DNA from: Gemmataceae bacterium
Lineage (GTDB): Bacteria > Planctomycetota > Planctomycetia > Gemmatales > Gemmataceae
DNA: 19,763 nucleotides
Direction of reading: 5' to 3'
Assembly: GCA_020847555.1 (NCBI GenBank)
Contig: JADLBT010000129.1
Location: 1-19,763, forward strand
The notes under the pieces were generated by a model. That model did no database searches. It had not been told where the DNA came from and saw nothing but the letters and a program-made list of their open reading frames with translations. The first letter of the stretch is position 1. Every line of letters starts with the position of its first letter. Below, piece by piece: positions 7,883 through 15,918 of the stretch. Made by a program: the position numbers and the translations under genes.

Positions 7883-9883
7883 CTAAAAGAGGACGTGTTC
7901 GCAGAAGAATTCGACCAGGTCGCCGAACCACACGTGTCCGACCGACCGCGGGCCGCAATCAATCCGGACCCGCACCTCCAGGCCGACCGGCAGGCCGGCG
8001 AGCTGGGCGGCCAGCTCCTCGTCGGCGATCTCCACCCGCGCCGGCAGGACCGCGGCTCCGTCCTTGACGGTCGCCTCCCCGCCCAGACCGTCCCGGCGCA
8101 GCGTCCCCCGATAGATGCGCAGCGGCTGGCTGGACAGCCGCAGTTCGACCTCCAGGCCGGCGCGCGACCGCTGCAGCCCCTCGCGGATCGCCGCGAGCCG
8201 CCCCTCGGGAATCAGCACCTCGACCTCCCACGGGCCGTGGACCCGGGCGACGCGCAGCAGTGGATCGCCCGGCCTCACTGCCTTACCGGTCAGCTGCTCG
8301 CGCGCGTCGAACGTCACCACCTTCCCGGCCAGCGGCGCCGCCACCGGGGCCTTGCGCGGGGGGCCGTGCTGCAGCAGGATGTCGCGCTCGGCGGCCGCCT
8401 TGCGCAGCTCGTACTCCTGGGCGACGCGCTCCCGGACCAGGGCGGTCCGCTCCTCTCCCGCCGCTCGGGCCAGCTGCTCGTTGAGCACCGCCACCCGCTG
8501 CTCGGCGAAGGCCGCCCGGATCGCCAGCTGGTCCACCTTGAGCTGCGTCTCGAGATCCTGCACGAACAGCAACTCCTGGCCCTTCTGCACCTGCTCGCCG
8601 TGCTGCGCCTTCAGTTCGACCACCTTCCCGGCCAGGTCGGCGTAAACTGTCCTGCGCTCCTTCGGCAGCAGGTGGCCGCGCGCCTCGATGCGCAGCGACG
8701 CCGGAACCAGCGTCAGCGCGCCGGTCACGGTCAGCAAGACAGCCGCGGCGACGAGCGCCTTCCGCCGCCGCCGGCCGCCGGTCCAGTCGCGCAGCCGCCC
8801 CCACAGCCGGGCCGCCGGGCCGGCCGCGACCCGCCCGTATTCGAGGGCGTTGCACAGAGCGGGGCCAGCGTACCGCGCGACCACGTCCAGCCGCGTCCGC
8901 AACTGCTCCGCCGGCAGGGCCGCACCGAAACACTCCCCCAGCACGGCGGCGCACCTCGGTTCGCCCTCCCTGCTCTCGCCGCGCACCGGCAGGACCACCA
9001 GGGTCCGGCCGTTGCTCTCCTTCAGGTAGGCGTCGAGTGAATGGGCGACCGTGGGCGGCAGCGCCTCGGCGCGCGCGCCCGCATACACCAGTACCTCGCC
9101 CCATGCCAGGACGGCCGCGCACAGCTGGCGCATGGCCCGGATCAGCGGGCTGCGCGGCTCGACCGTGGCGGCCCCGCTGACGGCCTCGACGGCGACCCCG
9201 CGCCCACGGCACACGGCCACGGCGACCTGGTCGCAGTCGGCCAGCGAACGTCCCTCGGTGGCAATCAGGAGCGCGACCTGACGCGCATCCAGGCTGGCGT
9301 GAACCCGCCGCGCGAACGCCTCGCATCGATCCCACGCTCGCTGTTGTTCCTTGAGCTGGCGCCATTGCTCGCGGTGGAGGAAGGCCGCGGCAAACCCGGC
9401 CAGCTCGGCGAGCAGGCGCGCTCCGGACCGGCGCACTTCCGGCGCACGCTCGGGTTCGAGCCAGACCTCGATGACGCCGGCCGACTGGCCATCGACCAGG
9501 ACCGGGACGAGGAGGAGCCCGTGGTTCGTGGGGTTGCGGACCTCGGCCGCGCCGCCGTCCGGCGGAACCCAGACCGGACGGCCCGCCTCCGCCGCCTTGC
9601 GGAGCGACTCGGACAGGAAGGCGGCCATGTCGGGGAAGCGGTCCAGGCCGACGGCGGGCGCGTTCACCCGATTTTCGAGGGTGAATGCGCCCGCCGTCGT
9701 CACGGCCCAGACGGCGCCGGCTGTCGCGCCGAGGGTGCCGCACACACGCTTCAGGAACTCCCCGTAGAACTCGGCCGGGGGCAGCGGGGACTGGAGCAGC
9801 CGGGCGAGGTCTTCCGCCAACGCACTCGAGTCGAAGGATGGGGCCGATGGGCGGGGCGTTCCCGGAGCGGCGTCGGTGTCCAC
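7883..9883 (-). CDS. GAF-domain sensor fused to HlyD-type membrane adaptor
   Basis: 666 residues from the GTG at 9883. Two GAF-like regions are inferred at about 30-172 and 190-347, each with a predicted alpha/beta pattern and linked by a helical stretch. A basic segment (RRRRK, 371-375) and one hydrophobic helix (about 376-394) follow. Then comes a HlyD-like part: lipoyl-like half at 405-440, coiled region at 445-505, second half at 512-548 (VAAPLAGKVVTF), and barrel strands at 550-645. The basic residues before the helix put the GAF part in the cytosol and the adaptor in the periplasm, so a cytosolic ligand or redox state could control an envelope machine. It is the first gene of the four-gene run. 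The start is uncertain: a TTG at 9940 would add 19 residues but has no ribosome site and overlaps a TATAGT box at 9940-9945. The GAF calls rest on fold pattern only. Confidence 0.85.
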   Translation of the reverse strand: MDTDAAPGTPRPSAPSFDSSALAEDLARLLQSPLPPAEFYGEFLKRVCGTLGATAGAVWAVTTAGAFTLENRVNAPAVGLDRFPDMAAFLSESLRKAAEAGRPVWVPPDGGAAEVRNPTNHGLLLVPVLVDGQSAGVIEVWLEPERAPEVRRSGARLLAELAGFAAAFLHREQWRQLKEQQRAWDRCEAFARRVHASLDARQVALLIATEGRSLADCDQVAVAVCRGRGVAVEAVSGAATVEPRSPLIRAMRQLCAAVLAWGEVLVYAGARAEALPPTVAHSLDAYLKESNGRTLVVLPVRGESREGEPRCAAVLGECFGAALPAEQLRTRLDVVARYAGPALCNALEYGRVAAGPAARLWGRLRDWTGGRRRRKALVAAAVLLTVTGALTLVPASLRIEARGHLLPKERRTVYADLAGKVVELKAQHGEQVQKGQELLFVQDLETQLKVDQLAIRAAFAEQRVAVLNEQLARAAGEERTALVRERVAQEYELRKAAAERDILLQHGPPRKAPVAAPLAGKVVTFDAREQLTGKAVRPGDPLLRVARVHGPWEVEVLIPEGRLAAIREGLQRSRAGLEVELRLSSQPLRIYRGTLRRDGLGGEATVKDGAAVLPARVEIADEELAAQLAGLPVGLEVRVRIDCGPRSVGHVWFGDLVEFFCEHVLF

Positions 9884-10216
9884 TTCGTGTTCTCTGCGGG
9901 AAGGATCGGATTCACGCCAGGGTCTCAAAACGTCAAACAACTATAGCTCATATCCCGCCCTGGAGGTCCGAGCGGGTCGTACAGGAACTTTGCGCCCGCC
10001 CCCCGGAACGCGCCCGCGCCGCGACGACCGGCCGCCGCGCGGCGCGGTATTCTACCGTCCGCGCCAATCAGCTAGACTGAAGACTGCCCTGCCGGCGCCC
10101 TGCTGTCCCGCGAAACCTTATGAGGAAACGTGCAAACTCGGACGGCGCCCGCCACGCCGTGCAGACGAGGGGCAACGGTCACACCAATGGAAGAAACCGG
10201 GATCCGGGGAGCGGCA
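9884..10216. other. Divergent intergenic region between minus operon and plus gene cluster
   Basis: No gene is seen here. On the minus strand TATAGT at 9945-9940 resembles a -10 box for the adaptor operon, but no good -35 is visible at the right distance. A 12-bp GC-only palindrome sits at 10033-10044 without a T-tract. GC content drops around 10060-10085 (near the TAGACT sequence), a possible plus-strand promoter region; this is weak. Confidence 0.4.
10206..10211 (+). promoter_or_regulatory. Ribosome binding site that sets the TIGR02996-type start
   Basis: GGGGAG lies 5 nt before the ATG at 10217. Upstream in-frame ATGs, such as the one at 10187, lack such a site, and the recognised domain starts exactly at the 10217 methionine. 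Confidence 0.65.
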
Positions 10217-10840
10217 ATGCGCGAGGAGAAGGCATTCCTGGACGCGGTCGGCGCCAACCCCGACGACGATCAGGTCCGGCTCGTGTACGCGGACTGGCTG
10301 GAAGAGCACGGCGACCCGCGCGGGGAATTTTTGCGCGTCCGCTGTCAGATGAAGGCGTTGCCCGGGGAGAGCGACCGAACCGAGCCGCTGCGGACCCGCC
10401 TGCAGGAATTGCAGTCAGCCATCTCCCCGGAGTGGCTGGTGGCGGTCGATCGGGCGTTCATCGAGGACAACGTCCGAGAGGCGGTGTTCCGCCACGAGAT
10501 CGGGGAGGGGGGGCCGACCGGCCTGTGTTTCCTGCGGGTCGAGGGGGGAGATCCGTCCCCCGAACTCCTGAGCCGGTTCCGGGGGACGTGCCCGGTCGTG
10601 AAGCCGGCCTCCGCCGCACGCGGGGATCTGCTCGCCGACGAGGGACTGTACGACCCGGAGACGGGGCAGCGCGGCATCCTGTTCTACCTGCTGGCAATCC
10701 ACTGGCTCGGCCCGGGCCGGTGCGAGGTGGAGGCCGGCACGATCGCCGACCCGCTCGCCGGCACCGGGTTCAAGTATCAGGTCGAGCTGCGCGACGGCCA
10801 GTGGCGCGTGACCGACGCCTCGTGGAGCTGGATATCCTGA
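10217..10840 (+). CDS. TIGR02996 domain-containing protein
   Basis: 207 residues. Residues 1-43 match the planctomycete N-terminal domain TIGR02996 by its hallmark residues: E-x-x-FL near the start, then LVYADWLEEHGD (residues 22-33) and RGEFLR (35-40). The domain is common and highly repeated in Gemmata-type genomes, and its function is unknown. Residues 44-85 form a helical linker. Residues 90-207 form a separate alpha/beta domain (VREAVFRHEIG near the start, ETGQRGILF in the middle, WSWIS at the end), which resembles small conserved domains found alone in other bacteria; this is from memory and unverified. No signal peptide or membrane segment is seen, so it is probably cytosolic. A 65-bp gap separates it from the next plus-strand gene, consistent with one transcript. 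Confidence 0.88.
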   Translation: MREEKAFLDAVGANPDDDQVRLVYADWLEEHGDPRGEFLRVRCQMKALPGESDRTEPLRTRLQELQSAISPEWLVAVDRAFIEDNVREAVFRHEIGEGGPTGLCFLRVEGGDPSPELLSRFRGTCPVVKPASAARGDLLADEGLYDPETGQRGILFYLLAIHWLGPGRCEVEAGTIADPLAGTGFKYQVELRDGQWRVTDASWSWIS

Positions 10841-10905
10841 CCTGTCCCGCGGACCCGACCGCAGGTGTGCGCCGGGAGGGGGGATGGCGGAGGGCAACGG
10901 TTGTC

Positions 10906-11325
10906 ATGGCGACGCCGCAGATTCCGGGTGGAAGGTGCGAGCACTGCCGAGCACCAATCATCGACCTCTTCGCCGAGTGGACCGACGAGTACCAGTCGCC
11001 CGCCGGGAAACAGGCAATCCTGGCCGGGGAGTTTGTGTTCGATTGTTATTACTGCCGCCAGCCGTTGCAGCTCGTCCTGCCCCTGGCCCTCGTTCGGCCT
11101 CGCAAAAAGCCAGACGAGTATCAGGTTGCGGTGCGCTCGCGGGCAAGGTGTGAGAGCTGGTTGCTAAGCCAGCACCCGGGCCAGAGCCTGACGCAGGTCA
11201 TCGAGGCTGCTGGCTGGCAACATTACGGCCAGTGGGCCTTCGACGGGTACTGCTGGGTTGAGGGGACGGTCCACCAGCACGGCCAGGATTCTCCGCCAAC
11301 GAGCCAGAAGGGGACGAGCCCATGA
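10906..11325 (+). CDS. Hypothetical protein with zinc-ribbon-like cysteine pairs
   Basis: 139 residues. Two CxxC pairs (C11/C14 in CEHC and C47/C50 in CYYC) are 32 residues apart and look like a zinc ribbon. The middle is hydrophobic (QLVLPLALV), and the C-terminal half is rich in Trp and Gly. No signal peptide is seen. A GGAGGG-like site precedes the ATG at 10906. A competing ATG at 10884 in another frame has a better ribosome site, but its product has a shadow-like composition. The stop overlaps the next start by 4 bp (ATGA), which supports this frame and translational coupling. I do not recognise the family. Confidence 0.72.
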   Translation: MATPQIPGGRCEHCRAPIIDLFAEWTDEYQSPAGKQAILAGEFVFDCYYCRQPLQLVLPLALVRPRKKPDEYQVAVRSRARCESWLLSQHPGQSLTQVIEAAGWQHYGQWAFDGYCWVEGTVHQHGQDSPPTSQKGTSP

Positions 11326-11684
11326 AACTGACACCTGACGAAGTGCAGTTCCTCACCGCCCTGGCTCGGGAGCAGAACCAGGCCGGCTGCCGCGGCCCGG
11401 CTCACGAGTTGTTGCGGCGGCACGCCTACCCCGAGGCCCCGCGGACAGGCCCTGGCTCGCTGGCCTTCGCGTACGAGGCCGTGCCGCTAACAAGCCTGCT
11501 CCTCGACCCGATTGCAGACCTTCAGGAGATGGATGATTTCCTGCGCAAGGGCGAGCGGCTCCTGGAACCCCGCTGGCCGTGGGCTTCCGCGGAGGACTAT
11601 CGGGCACGGCTCGCCGAAGCCAGCCGCGAATGGGAGGCGCGCCGGAACAATTCCCAGCCGAGCGACGCGCGAAGCACGGCCTGA
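11322..11684 (+). CDS. Small hypothetical protein coupled to the zinc-ribbon-like gene
   Basis: 120 residues, cytosolic by composition. It starts with a helical segment (LTPDEVQFLTALAREQ), has a central RGPAHELLRRHAYP stretch, and later PWASAEDYRARL with a charged helical tail. The ATG overlaps the upstream stop by 4 bp, and GGGG lies upstream, so it is very likely translated together with the zinc-ribbon-like gene. No known domain is recognised. Confidence 0.75.
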   Translation: MKLTPDEVQFLTALAREQNQAGCRGPAHELLRRHAYPEAPRTGPGSLAFAYEAVPLTSLLLDPIADLQEMDDFLRKGERLLEPRWPWASAEDYRARLAEASREWEARRNNSQPSDARSTA

Positions 11685-11750
11685 TTGGCGATCCGGTTGG
11701 TGCTGGTGTCCGGTGGGGCCTGGAAGGCCGATGTCCCGTTGGCCCCAGGG

Positions 11751-11768
11751 GCGGACCTCCCTGTCCGC
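11751..11768. repeat. Short GC hairpin after the small gene cluster
   Basis: GCGGAC and GTCCGC form perfect 6-bp arms around a 6-nt loop, in the 113-bp gap before the next gene. A second, looser pair (TGGGGCC at 11714-11720 with GGCCCCA at 11741-11747) lies just upstream. There is no T-tract. It could be a weak terminator or a dispersed small palindrome. Confidence 0.45.
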
Positions 11769-11797
11769 GATGGCTTTGCGGTGCCTATCATGACGCC

Positions 11798-14700
11798 ATG
11801 AGACAATCCCTCCCGCTCCGCGTACTCGCCCTTGTCCCGCTGGTCGCCCTGGCCTGGTGTGCTGCCGGGCCGTCGCAGGACGGCAAGTTCCCGCCGCCCG
11901 GCAACACGCAGAACCCCAGGGATGTCCCGCTCACCCCGCAGCAGGCCCTCACGAAGATCACCGTCCCGCCCGGCTTCCGCGTCACCCTCTTCGCCGGCGA
12001 GCCGGACGTGCGGCAACCGATCAACATGGCCTTCGACGACCGCGGCCGCCTCTGGGTCGCGGAGTGCTACACCTACACCGGCGTGCCTGGGTACGCGAAG
12101 ACGTGGGACGAGCACCAGCGCGACCGCGTCCTGATCTTCGAGGATACCGACAACGACGGCCGCTTCGATAAACGCGCCGTCTTCTGGGACGCGCCCCGGA
12201 ACCTGACGAGCGTGGCGCTCGGCTTCGGCGGCGCGTGGTTGCTGTGCCCGCCGCGGCTGTTGTTCGTCCCGGACCGCGACGGCGACGGCAGACCGGACGG
12301 CGAGCCACAGGTCGTCCTCGACGGCTGGGCGGTCAAGGGCGTCGGGCACAACGTCGTCAACGGGCTGATGTGGGGGCCGGACGGGTGGCTCTACGGACGC
12401 CACGGCATCCTCGCCACATCCACGGTCGGCCCGCCCGGCACGCCCGACGCGCAGCGTATGAAGATCAACTGCGGCATCTGGCGCTACCACCCGACGCGCA
12501 AGGTCGTCGAGGCGGTCGCCCACGGCACCACGAACCCGTGGGGACTCGATTACGACGACCACGGCCAGCTGTTCTTCACCAACAACGTCAACGGCCACCT
12601 CTGGCACGTCATCCCCGGCGCCCACTACCGCCGCATGTACGGCGAGGATCTGCGCCCGCGCGTCTACGAGTTGCTCGATCAGCACGCCGACCACCAGCAC
12701 TGGGACGCGGGGCAACCGTGGCACGCCTCGCGCGACGCGAAGGGCGAGCACGGTCGGCTGGGCGGCGGTCACTCGCACGTCGGCGCGATGATCTACCTCG
12801 GCGACAACTGGCCCGACCACTACCGCAACACCCTCTTCACCTGCAACACGCACGGCCGGCGCGTCAACAACGACCGGCTGGTTCGGTCGGGCTCGGGGTA
12901 CGTCGGGCTGCACGGCAAGGACTTTCTGTTCGCCAACGACCCGTGGTTCCGCGGCATCGACATCCGTTACGGCCCCGACGGCGGCGTCTACGTCAGCGAC
13001 TGGACCGACCTGGGCGAGTGTCACGATCACGACGGCGTGCATCGTCTCTCCGGCCGCATCTACAAGGTCGTCCACGGCAAGCCGCGCCCGCCGCAGGTTC
13101 TCGACGTCGCGAAGCTGAACGACGCCGAGCTGGTCAAGCTGCAGCTTCACCGGAATGACTGGTTTGTCCGCCACGCGCGGCGCGTGCTGCAGGAGCGGGC
13201 CGCCGCCGGCAAGGACATGAAGGCGGTCCACGCCGCGCTGGGAGCGCTGTTCCTCGGCCAGAAGGACGCGCCGCGCCGGCTGCGGGCACTGTGGGCGCTG
13301 TACGTCACCGGCGGGACGACCGAGGGCTGGCTGTGCGGGCTGCTCGCCGACGAGAACGAGCACGTCCGGACCTGGGCGGTGCGCCTGCTGACCGATCCGG
13401 GCGCGCCCAGTGAGGAGACGCTGAAGGCGTTCGTGCGGCTGGGGCGGGAGGACCGTTCGGGGCTGGTCCGGCTGTTCCTGGCGTCGGCCCTGCAGCGACT
13501 GCCCGTCGCGCACCGCGCCGACCTGGTGGAGGCACTGCTCGGCCACGAGGAGGACGCGAACGACCACAACCTGCCGCTCATGCTCTGGTACGGCGTCGAG
13601 CCGGTGGCGGCGGCGGATCCGGCGCGGGCGGTCGAGCTGGCCGCGGGGAGCCGCATCCCGCTGGTACGGCAGTTCCTCGCCCGGCGACTGACGGAGGAGA
13701 TCGAGAAGGCGCCGGGGCCGGTCAACGCGCTGCTGCGGCGCACGGCGGCGACCGACGCGCCGGCGTTCCATCGCGACGTGCTGCAGGGGATGGCGGCGGC
13801 GCTGCGCGGGTGGCGCAAGGCACGCCCGCCGGCGGCGTGGGCGGACCTGCAGGCGAAGCTGGCGAGGAGTCCCGACCAGGGCGTGCGCGAGCAGGCCCGC
13901 GACCTGGCCGTGGTGTTCGGCGACGGGCGGGCGGTGGACGAGTTGCGCCGCCTTGCCGGGAACGCGAGCGCCGCTCCCGAGGCCCGCCGGTCGGCCCTAC
14001 GCGTGCTGGTCGAGGGCCGGCCGAAGGATCTGCTGCCGTTGCTGCAGAAGCTGGTGAGCGACCGGGCGATGGTGGCGGTGGCGGCCCGCGGGTTGGCCGC
14101 CTACGGCCACCCGAACGCGGCGAAAATGACCCTGCAAAACTACCACTTCCTCACCCCCGCTGACCGCCCCGGAGTGATTGACGCCCTGGTGTCGCGGCCC
14201 GCGTATGCCGATGCGCTGTTGCATGCGGTAGCCGAGGGGAAGGTGGCCCGGACGGACCTGTCGGCCGCGCACGCCCGGCAGATCCGCAGCCTGGGCAGGG
14301 CCGACCTCGACAGGCAGCTGACCCAGGTCTGGGGCGAGGTGCGAGCCACGCCCGCGGCGAAGCGTCAGGAGATCGCGCGCTACAAGAGGCTGCTGGCCCC
14401 GGACCGCCTCAAGGGCGCCAACCGGCCGGCTGGGCGGGCGCTGTACAATCAGGTGTGCGCGTCGTGCCACCTCCTCTACGGCCAGGGCAAGCACCTCGGC
14501 CCGGACCTGACCGGGGCGAACCGCGACAATCTCGATTACCTGCTGGAGAACGTCATCGACCCCAGCGCCATCGTCGCGGCGGACTTCCGCATGTCGGTGG
14601 TGGCGCTCAAGGATGGCCGCGTGCTGACAGGCGTGGTCGGCGAGCAGACCGGGCGAACGCTGGCGGTGCAGACGCCGACAGAACGCATCGTGGCGGAGAA

Positions 14701-14845
14701 GGCCGAGATCGAGCAGGTGCGGCCGACGGCGCAGTCGCTGATGCCCGACGGGCTGCTCGCCCCATTGCGCGACGAGCAGGTGCGCGATCTGTTCGCCTAC
14801 CTGATGGCCCGCGAACAGGTGCCGCTCCCCCCGCCCCAGAGATGA
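11798..14845 (+). CDS. PVC-type heme-binding dehydrogenase-like protein (TIGR02604 / HEAT / TIGR02603)
   Basis: 1015 residues. A Sec-type signal (about 1-22) is followed by a beta-propeller dehydrogenase-like domain (about 52-427; PPGFRVTLFAGEPD, then MAFDDRGRLWVAE), typical of TIGR02604. Residues 440-840 are helical, HEAT-like repeats. The C-terminal domain (about 870-1005) is the PVC-type heme-binding domain TIGR02603 with CASCH (C887, C890, H891), a GPDLTG stretch and SLMPDGLL, whose Met could be an axial ligand. It probably oxidises a sugar, polyol or similar compound in the periplasm and passes electrons to the c-type heme; the substrate is unknown. The start at 11798 begins the signal peptide; an ATG at 11790 gives only a three-codon frame. 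The short-chain dehydrogenase gene begins 47 bp after its stop, which suggests one operon. Confidence 0.93.
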   Translation: MRQSLPLRVLALVPLVALAWCAAGPSQDGKFPPPGNTQNPRDVPLTPQQALTKITVPPGFRVTLFAGEPDVRQPINMAFDDRGRLWVAECYTYTGVPGYAKTWDEHQRDRVLIFEDTDNDGRFDKRAVFWDAPRNLTSVALGFGGAWLLCPPRLLFVPDRDGDGRPDGEPQVVLDGWAVKGVGHNVVNGLMWGPDGWLYGRHGILATSTVGPPGTPDAQRMKINCGIWRYHPTRKVVEAVAHGTTNPWGLDYDDHGQLFFTNNVNGHLWHVIPGAHYRRMYGEDLRPRVYELLDQHADHQHWDAGQPWHASRDAKGEHGRLGGGHSHVGAMIYLGDNWPDHYRNTLFTCNTHGRRVNNDRLVRSGSGYVGLHGKDFLFANDPWFRGIDIRYGPDGGVYVSDWTDLGECHDHDGVHRLSGRIYKVVHGKPRPPQVLDVAKLNDAELVKLQLHRNDWFVRHARRVLQERAAAGKDMKAVHAALGALFLGQKDAPRRLRALWALYVTGGTTEGWLCGLLADENEHVRTWAVRLLTDPGAPSEETLKAFVRLGREDRSGLVRLFLASALQRLPVAHRADLVEALLGHEEDANDHNLPLMLWYGVEPVAAADPARAVELAAGSRIPLVRQFLARRLTEEIEKAPGPVNALLRRTAATDAPAFHRDVLQGMAAALRGWRKARPPAAWADLQAKLARSPDQGVREQARDLAVVFGDGRAVDELRRLAGNASAAPEARRSALRVLVEGRPKDLLPLLQKLVSDRAMVAVAARGLAAYGHPNAAKMTLQNYHFLTPADRPGVIDALVSRPAYADALLHAVAEGKVARTDLSAAHARQIRSLGRADLDRQLTQVWGEVRATPAAKRQEIARYKRLLAPDRLKGANRPAGRALYNQVCASCHLLYGQGKHLGPDLTGANRDNLDYLLENVIDPSAIVAADFRMSVVALKDGRVLTGVVGEQTGRTLAVQTPTERIVAEKAEIEQVRPTAQSLMPDGLLAPLRDEQVRDLFAYLMAREQVPLPPPQR

Positions 14846-14892
14846 TCGCCCCGGTGTCAACCCCCTGAACCCAACGACCACCAGGACTTCCC

Positions 14893-15687
14893 ATGAATGA
14901 GGATCTCTTCTCCGTCGCCGGCCAGGTCGTACTCGTGTCCGGCGCCAGCCGCGGCATCGGCCGCGCCATCGCCGAGGGCTTCGCGAAGCGCGGGGCCGCG
15001 GTCGTCATCACCGGCCGCGAACAGCCGAACCTCGAACAGACCGCCCGCGAGATCGCCCCACCGGGCACGACGGTCCGCCCGATCGTTTGCGACGTCGCCG
15101 ACCGGGCCGCCATCGACCGGCTCGTGCAGACCGTGCTGAAGGAATTCGGCCGGATCGATACGCTCATCAACGTCGCAGGCGTCAACCGGCGCATGCCCGC
15201 CGAGCGGCTGACCGAGGCCGACTGGGACTTCATCCTCGACATCAACCTCAAGGGGCCATTTCTGCTCTCCCTCGCCGCCGGCCGGCACATGCTCGAACGC
15301 GGCCGCGGGAATCAGATCCAGATCGTGTCACTGAACAACGACCGACCACTCAAGGGGGTGATGCCCTACGCGGCCAGCAAGGCGGGGCTCGGCCAGATGA
15401 CGCGCTCGCTGGCGATGGAGTGGGGCGACCGCGGCGTGCGCGTCAACGCCATCGCGCCGGGGTTCGTCCTGACGGACCTGACGCGCAAGCTCTGGTCGCA
15501 GCCGGCGATACAGGAGTGGGGCCTGACCAACACGCCGCTGCGCCGCCTCGGCAAGCCCGAGGACATGGTCGGCGCGGCCATCTTTCTCGCGTCGGAGGCG
15601 TCGGCGTTCATGACCGGGCAGGTGCTGTTCGTGGATGGCGGGTTCTCGGCCGGGCTGTTCTGGCCGATCGACTTCGGGAATCAGTGA
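14893..15687 (+). CDS. Short-chain dehydrogenase/reductase (SDR family)
   Basis: 264 residues, the classical SDR length. The cofactor motif GASRGIG (G17, G21, G23), CDVAD (about 66-70), NVAG (93-96), and the catalytic tetrad N118, S146, Y159, K163 are all present. VDGG near 246-249 is the usual C-terminal motif. The basic residue in TGR (40-42), at the end of the second strand, hints at NADP(H). It resembles gluconate 5-dehydrogenase/KduD-type enzymes acting on sugars or sugar acids, but the exact substrate cannot be read. AGGA lies 7 nt upstream of the start. It is cytosolic and follows the exported heme dehydrogenase by 47 bp, so both may serve one carbohydrate pathway. Confidence 0.93.
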   Translation: MNEDLFSVAGQVVLVSGASRGIGRAIAEGFAKRGAAVVITGREQPNLEQTAREIAPPGTTVRPIVCDVADRAAIDRLVQTVLKEFGRIDTLINVAGVNRRMPAERLTEADWDFILDINLKGPFLLSLAAGRHMLERGRGNQIQIVSLNNDRPLKGVMPYAASKAGLGQMTRSLAMEWGDRGVRVNAIAPGFVLTDLTRKLWSQPAIQEWGLTNTPLRRLGKPEDMVGAAIFLASEASAFMTGQVLFVDGGFSAGLFWPIDFGNQ

Positions 15688-15698
15688 GGGCGAGGCTC

Positions 15699-15834
15699 AA
15701 AACCTCTCCCCCCGGCCCCCTCCCCTGCGAGGGGAGGGAGAACCAGGGCACGAGCGCCAGGACCACCATTCAGGCGCTTGCGCCCTTCTGCTCCCCCTTC
15801 CCTCGCAGGGGAGGGGGCCGGGGGGAGAGGTTTT
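15699..15834. repeat. REPIN-like long inverted repeat
   Basis: Two arms of about 43 bp (15699-15741 and 15792-15834) are reverse complements, with one G:T wobble and one mismatch, around a 50-nt centre. Each arm is itself a REP-like hairpin: CCCTCCCCT, a 3-nt GCG loop and AGGGGAGGG at 15718-15738, with a near-copy in the other arm. Such paired REPs (REPINs) are non-autonomous and usually mobilised by RAYT transposases; none is encoded here. It starts 11 bp after the SDR stop and could also act as a transcription terminator. The remaining part of the 231-bp gap holds nothing else I recognise. Confidence 0.88.
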
Positions 15835-15918
15835 CCCTGGCCGTGGTCAACTCATGGCCTCAAGGGTACAGTGACGGGGATTTCCGACAACCGAACTACT
15901 CCGCGGATGGCGTAAGAA

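Noticed and set aside
3529..9883. Ordinary RND or type I efflux operon
   Set aside because: No RND pump, ABC ATPase or outer-membrane channel is encoded here, and the adaptor fusions are unusual.
9884..9940. TTG start at 9940 for the GAF-HlyD gene
   Set aside because: Rare start codon without a ribosome site, and a possible -10 box overlaps it. Kept only as an alternative.
10884..11153. 89-residue plus frame with a strong GGGAGGGGGG site
   Set aside because: Its product is Arg/Pro-rich and motif-free, and the overlapping frame from 10906 has CxxC pairs and an ATGA overlap with the next gene.
11597..13771. 724-residue open frame on the minus strand, opposite the first heme protein
   Set aside because: Same reason: no motif, and the plus frame has a full recognised domain order.
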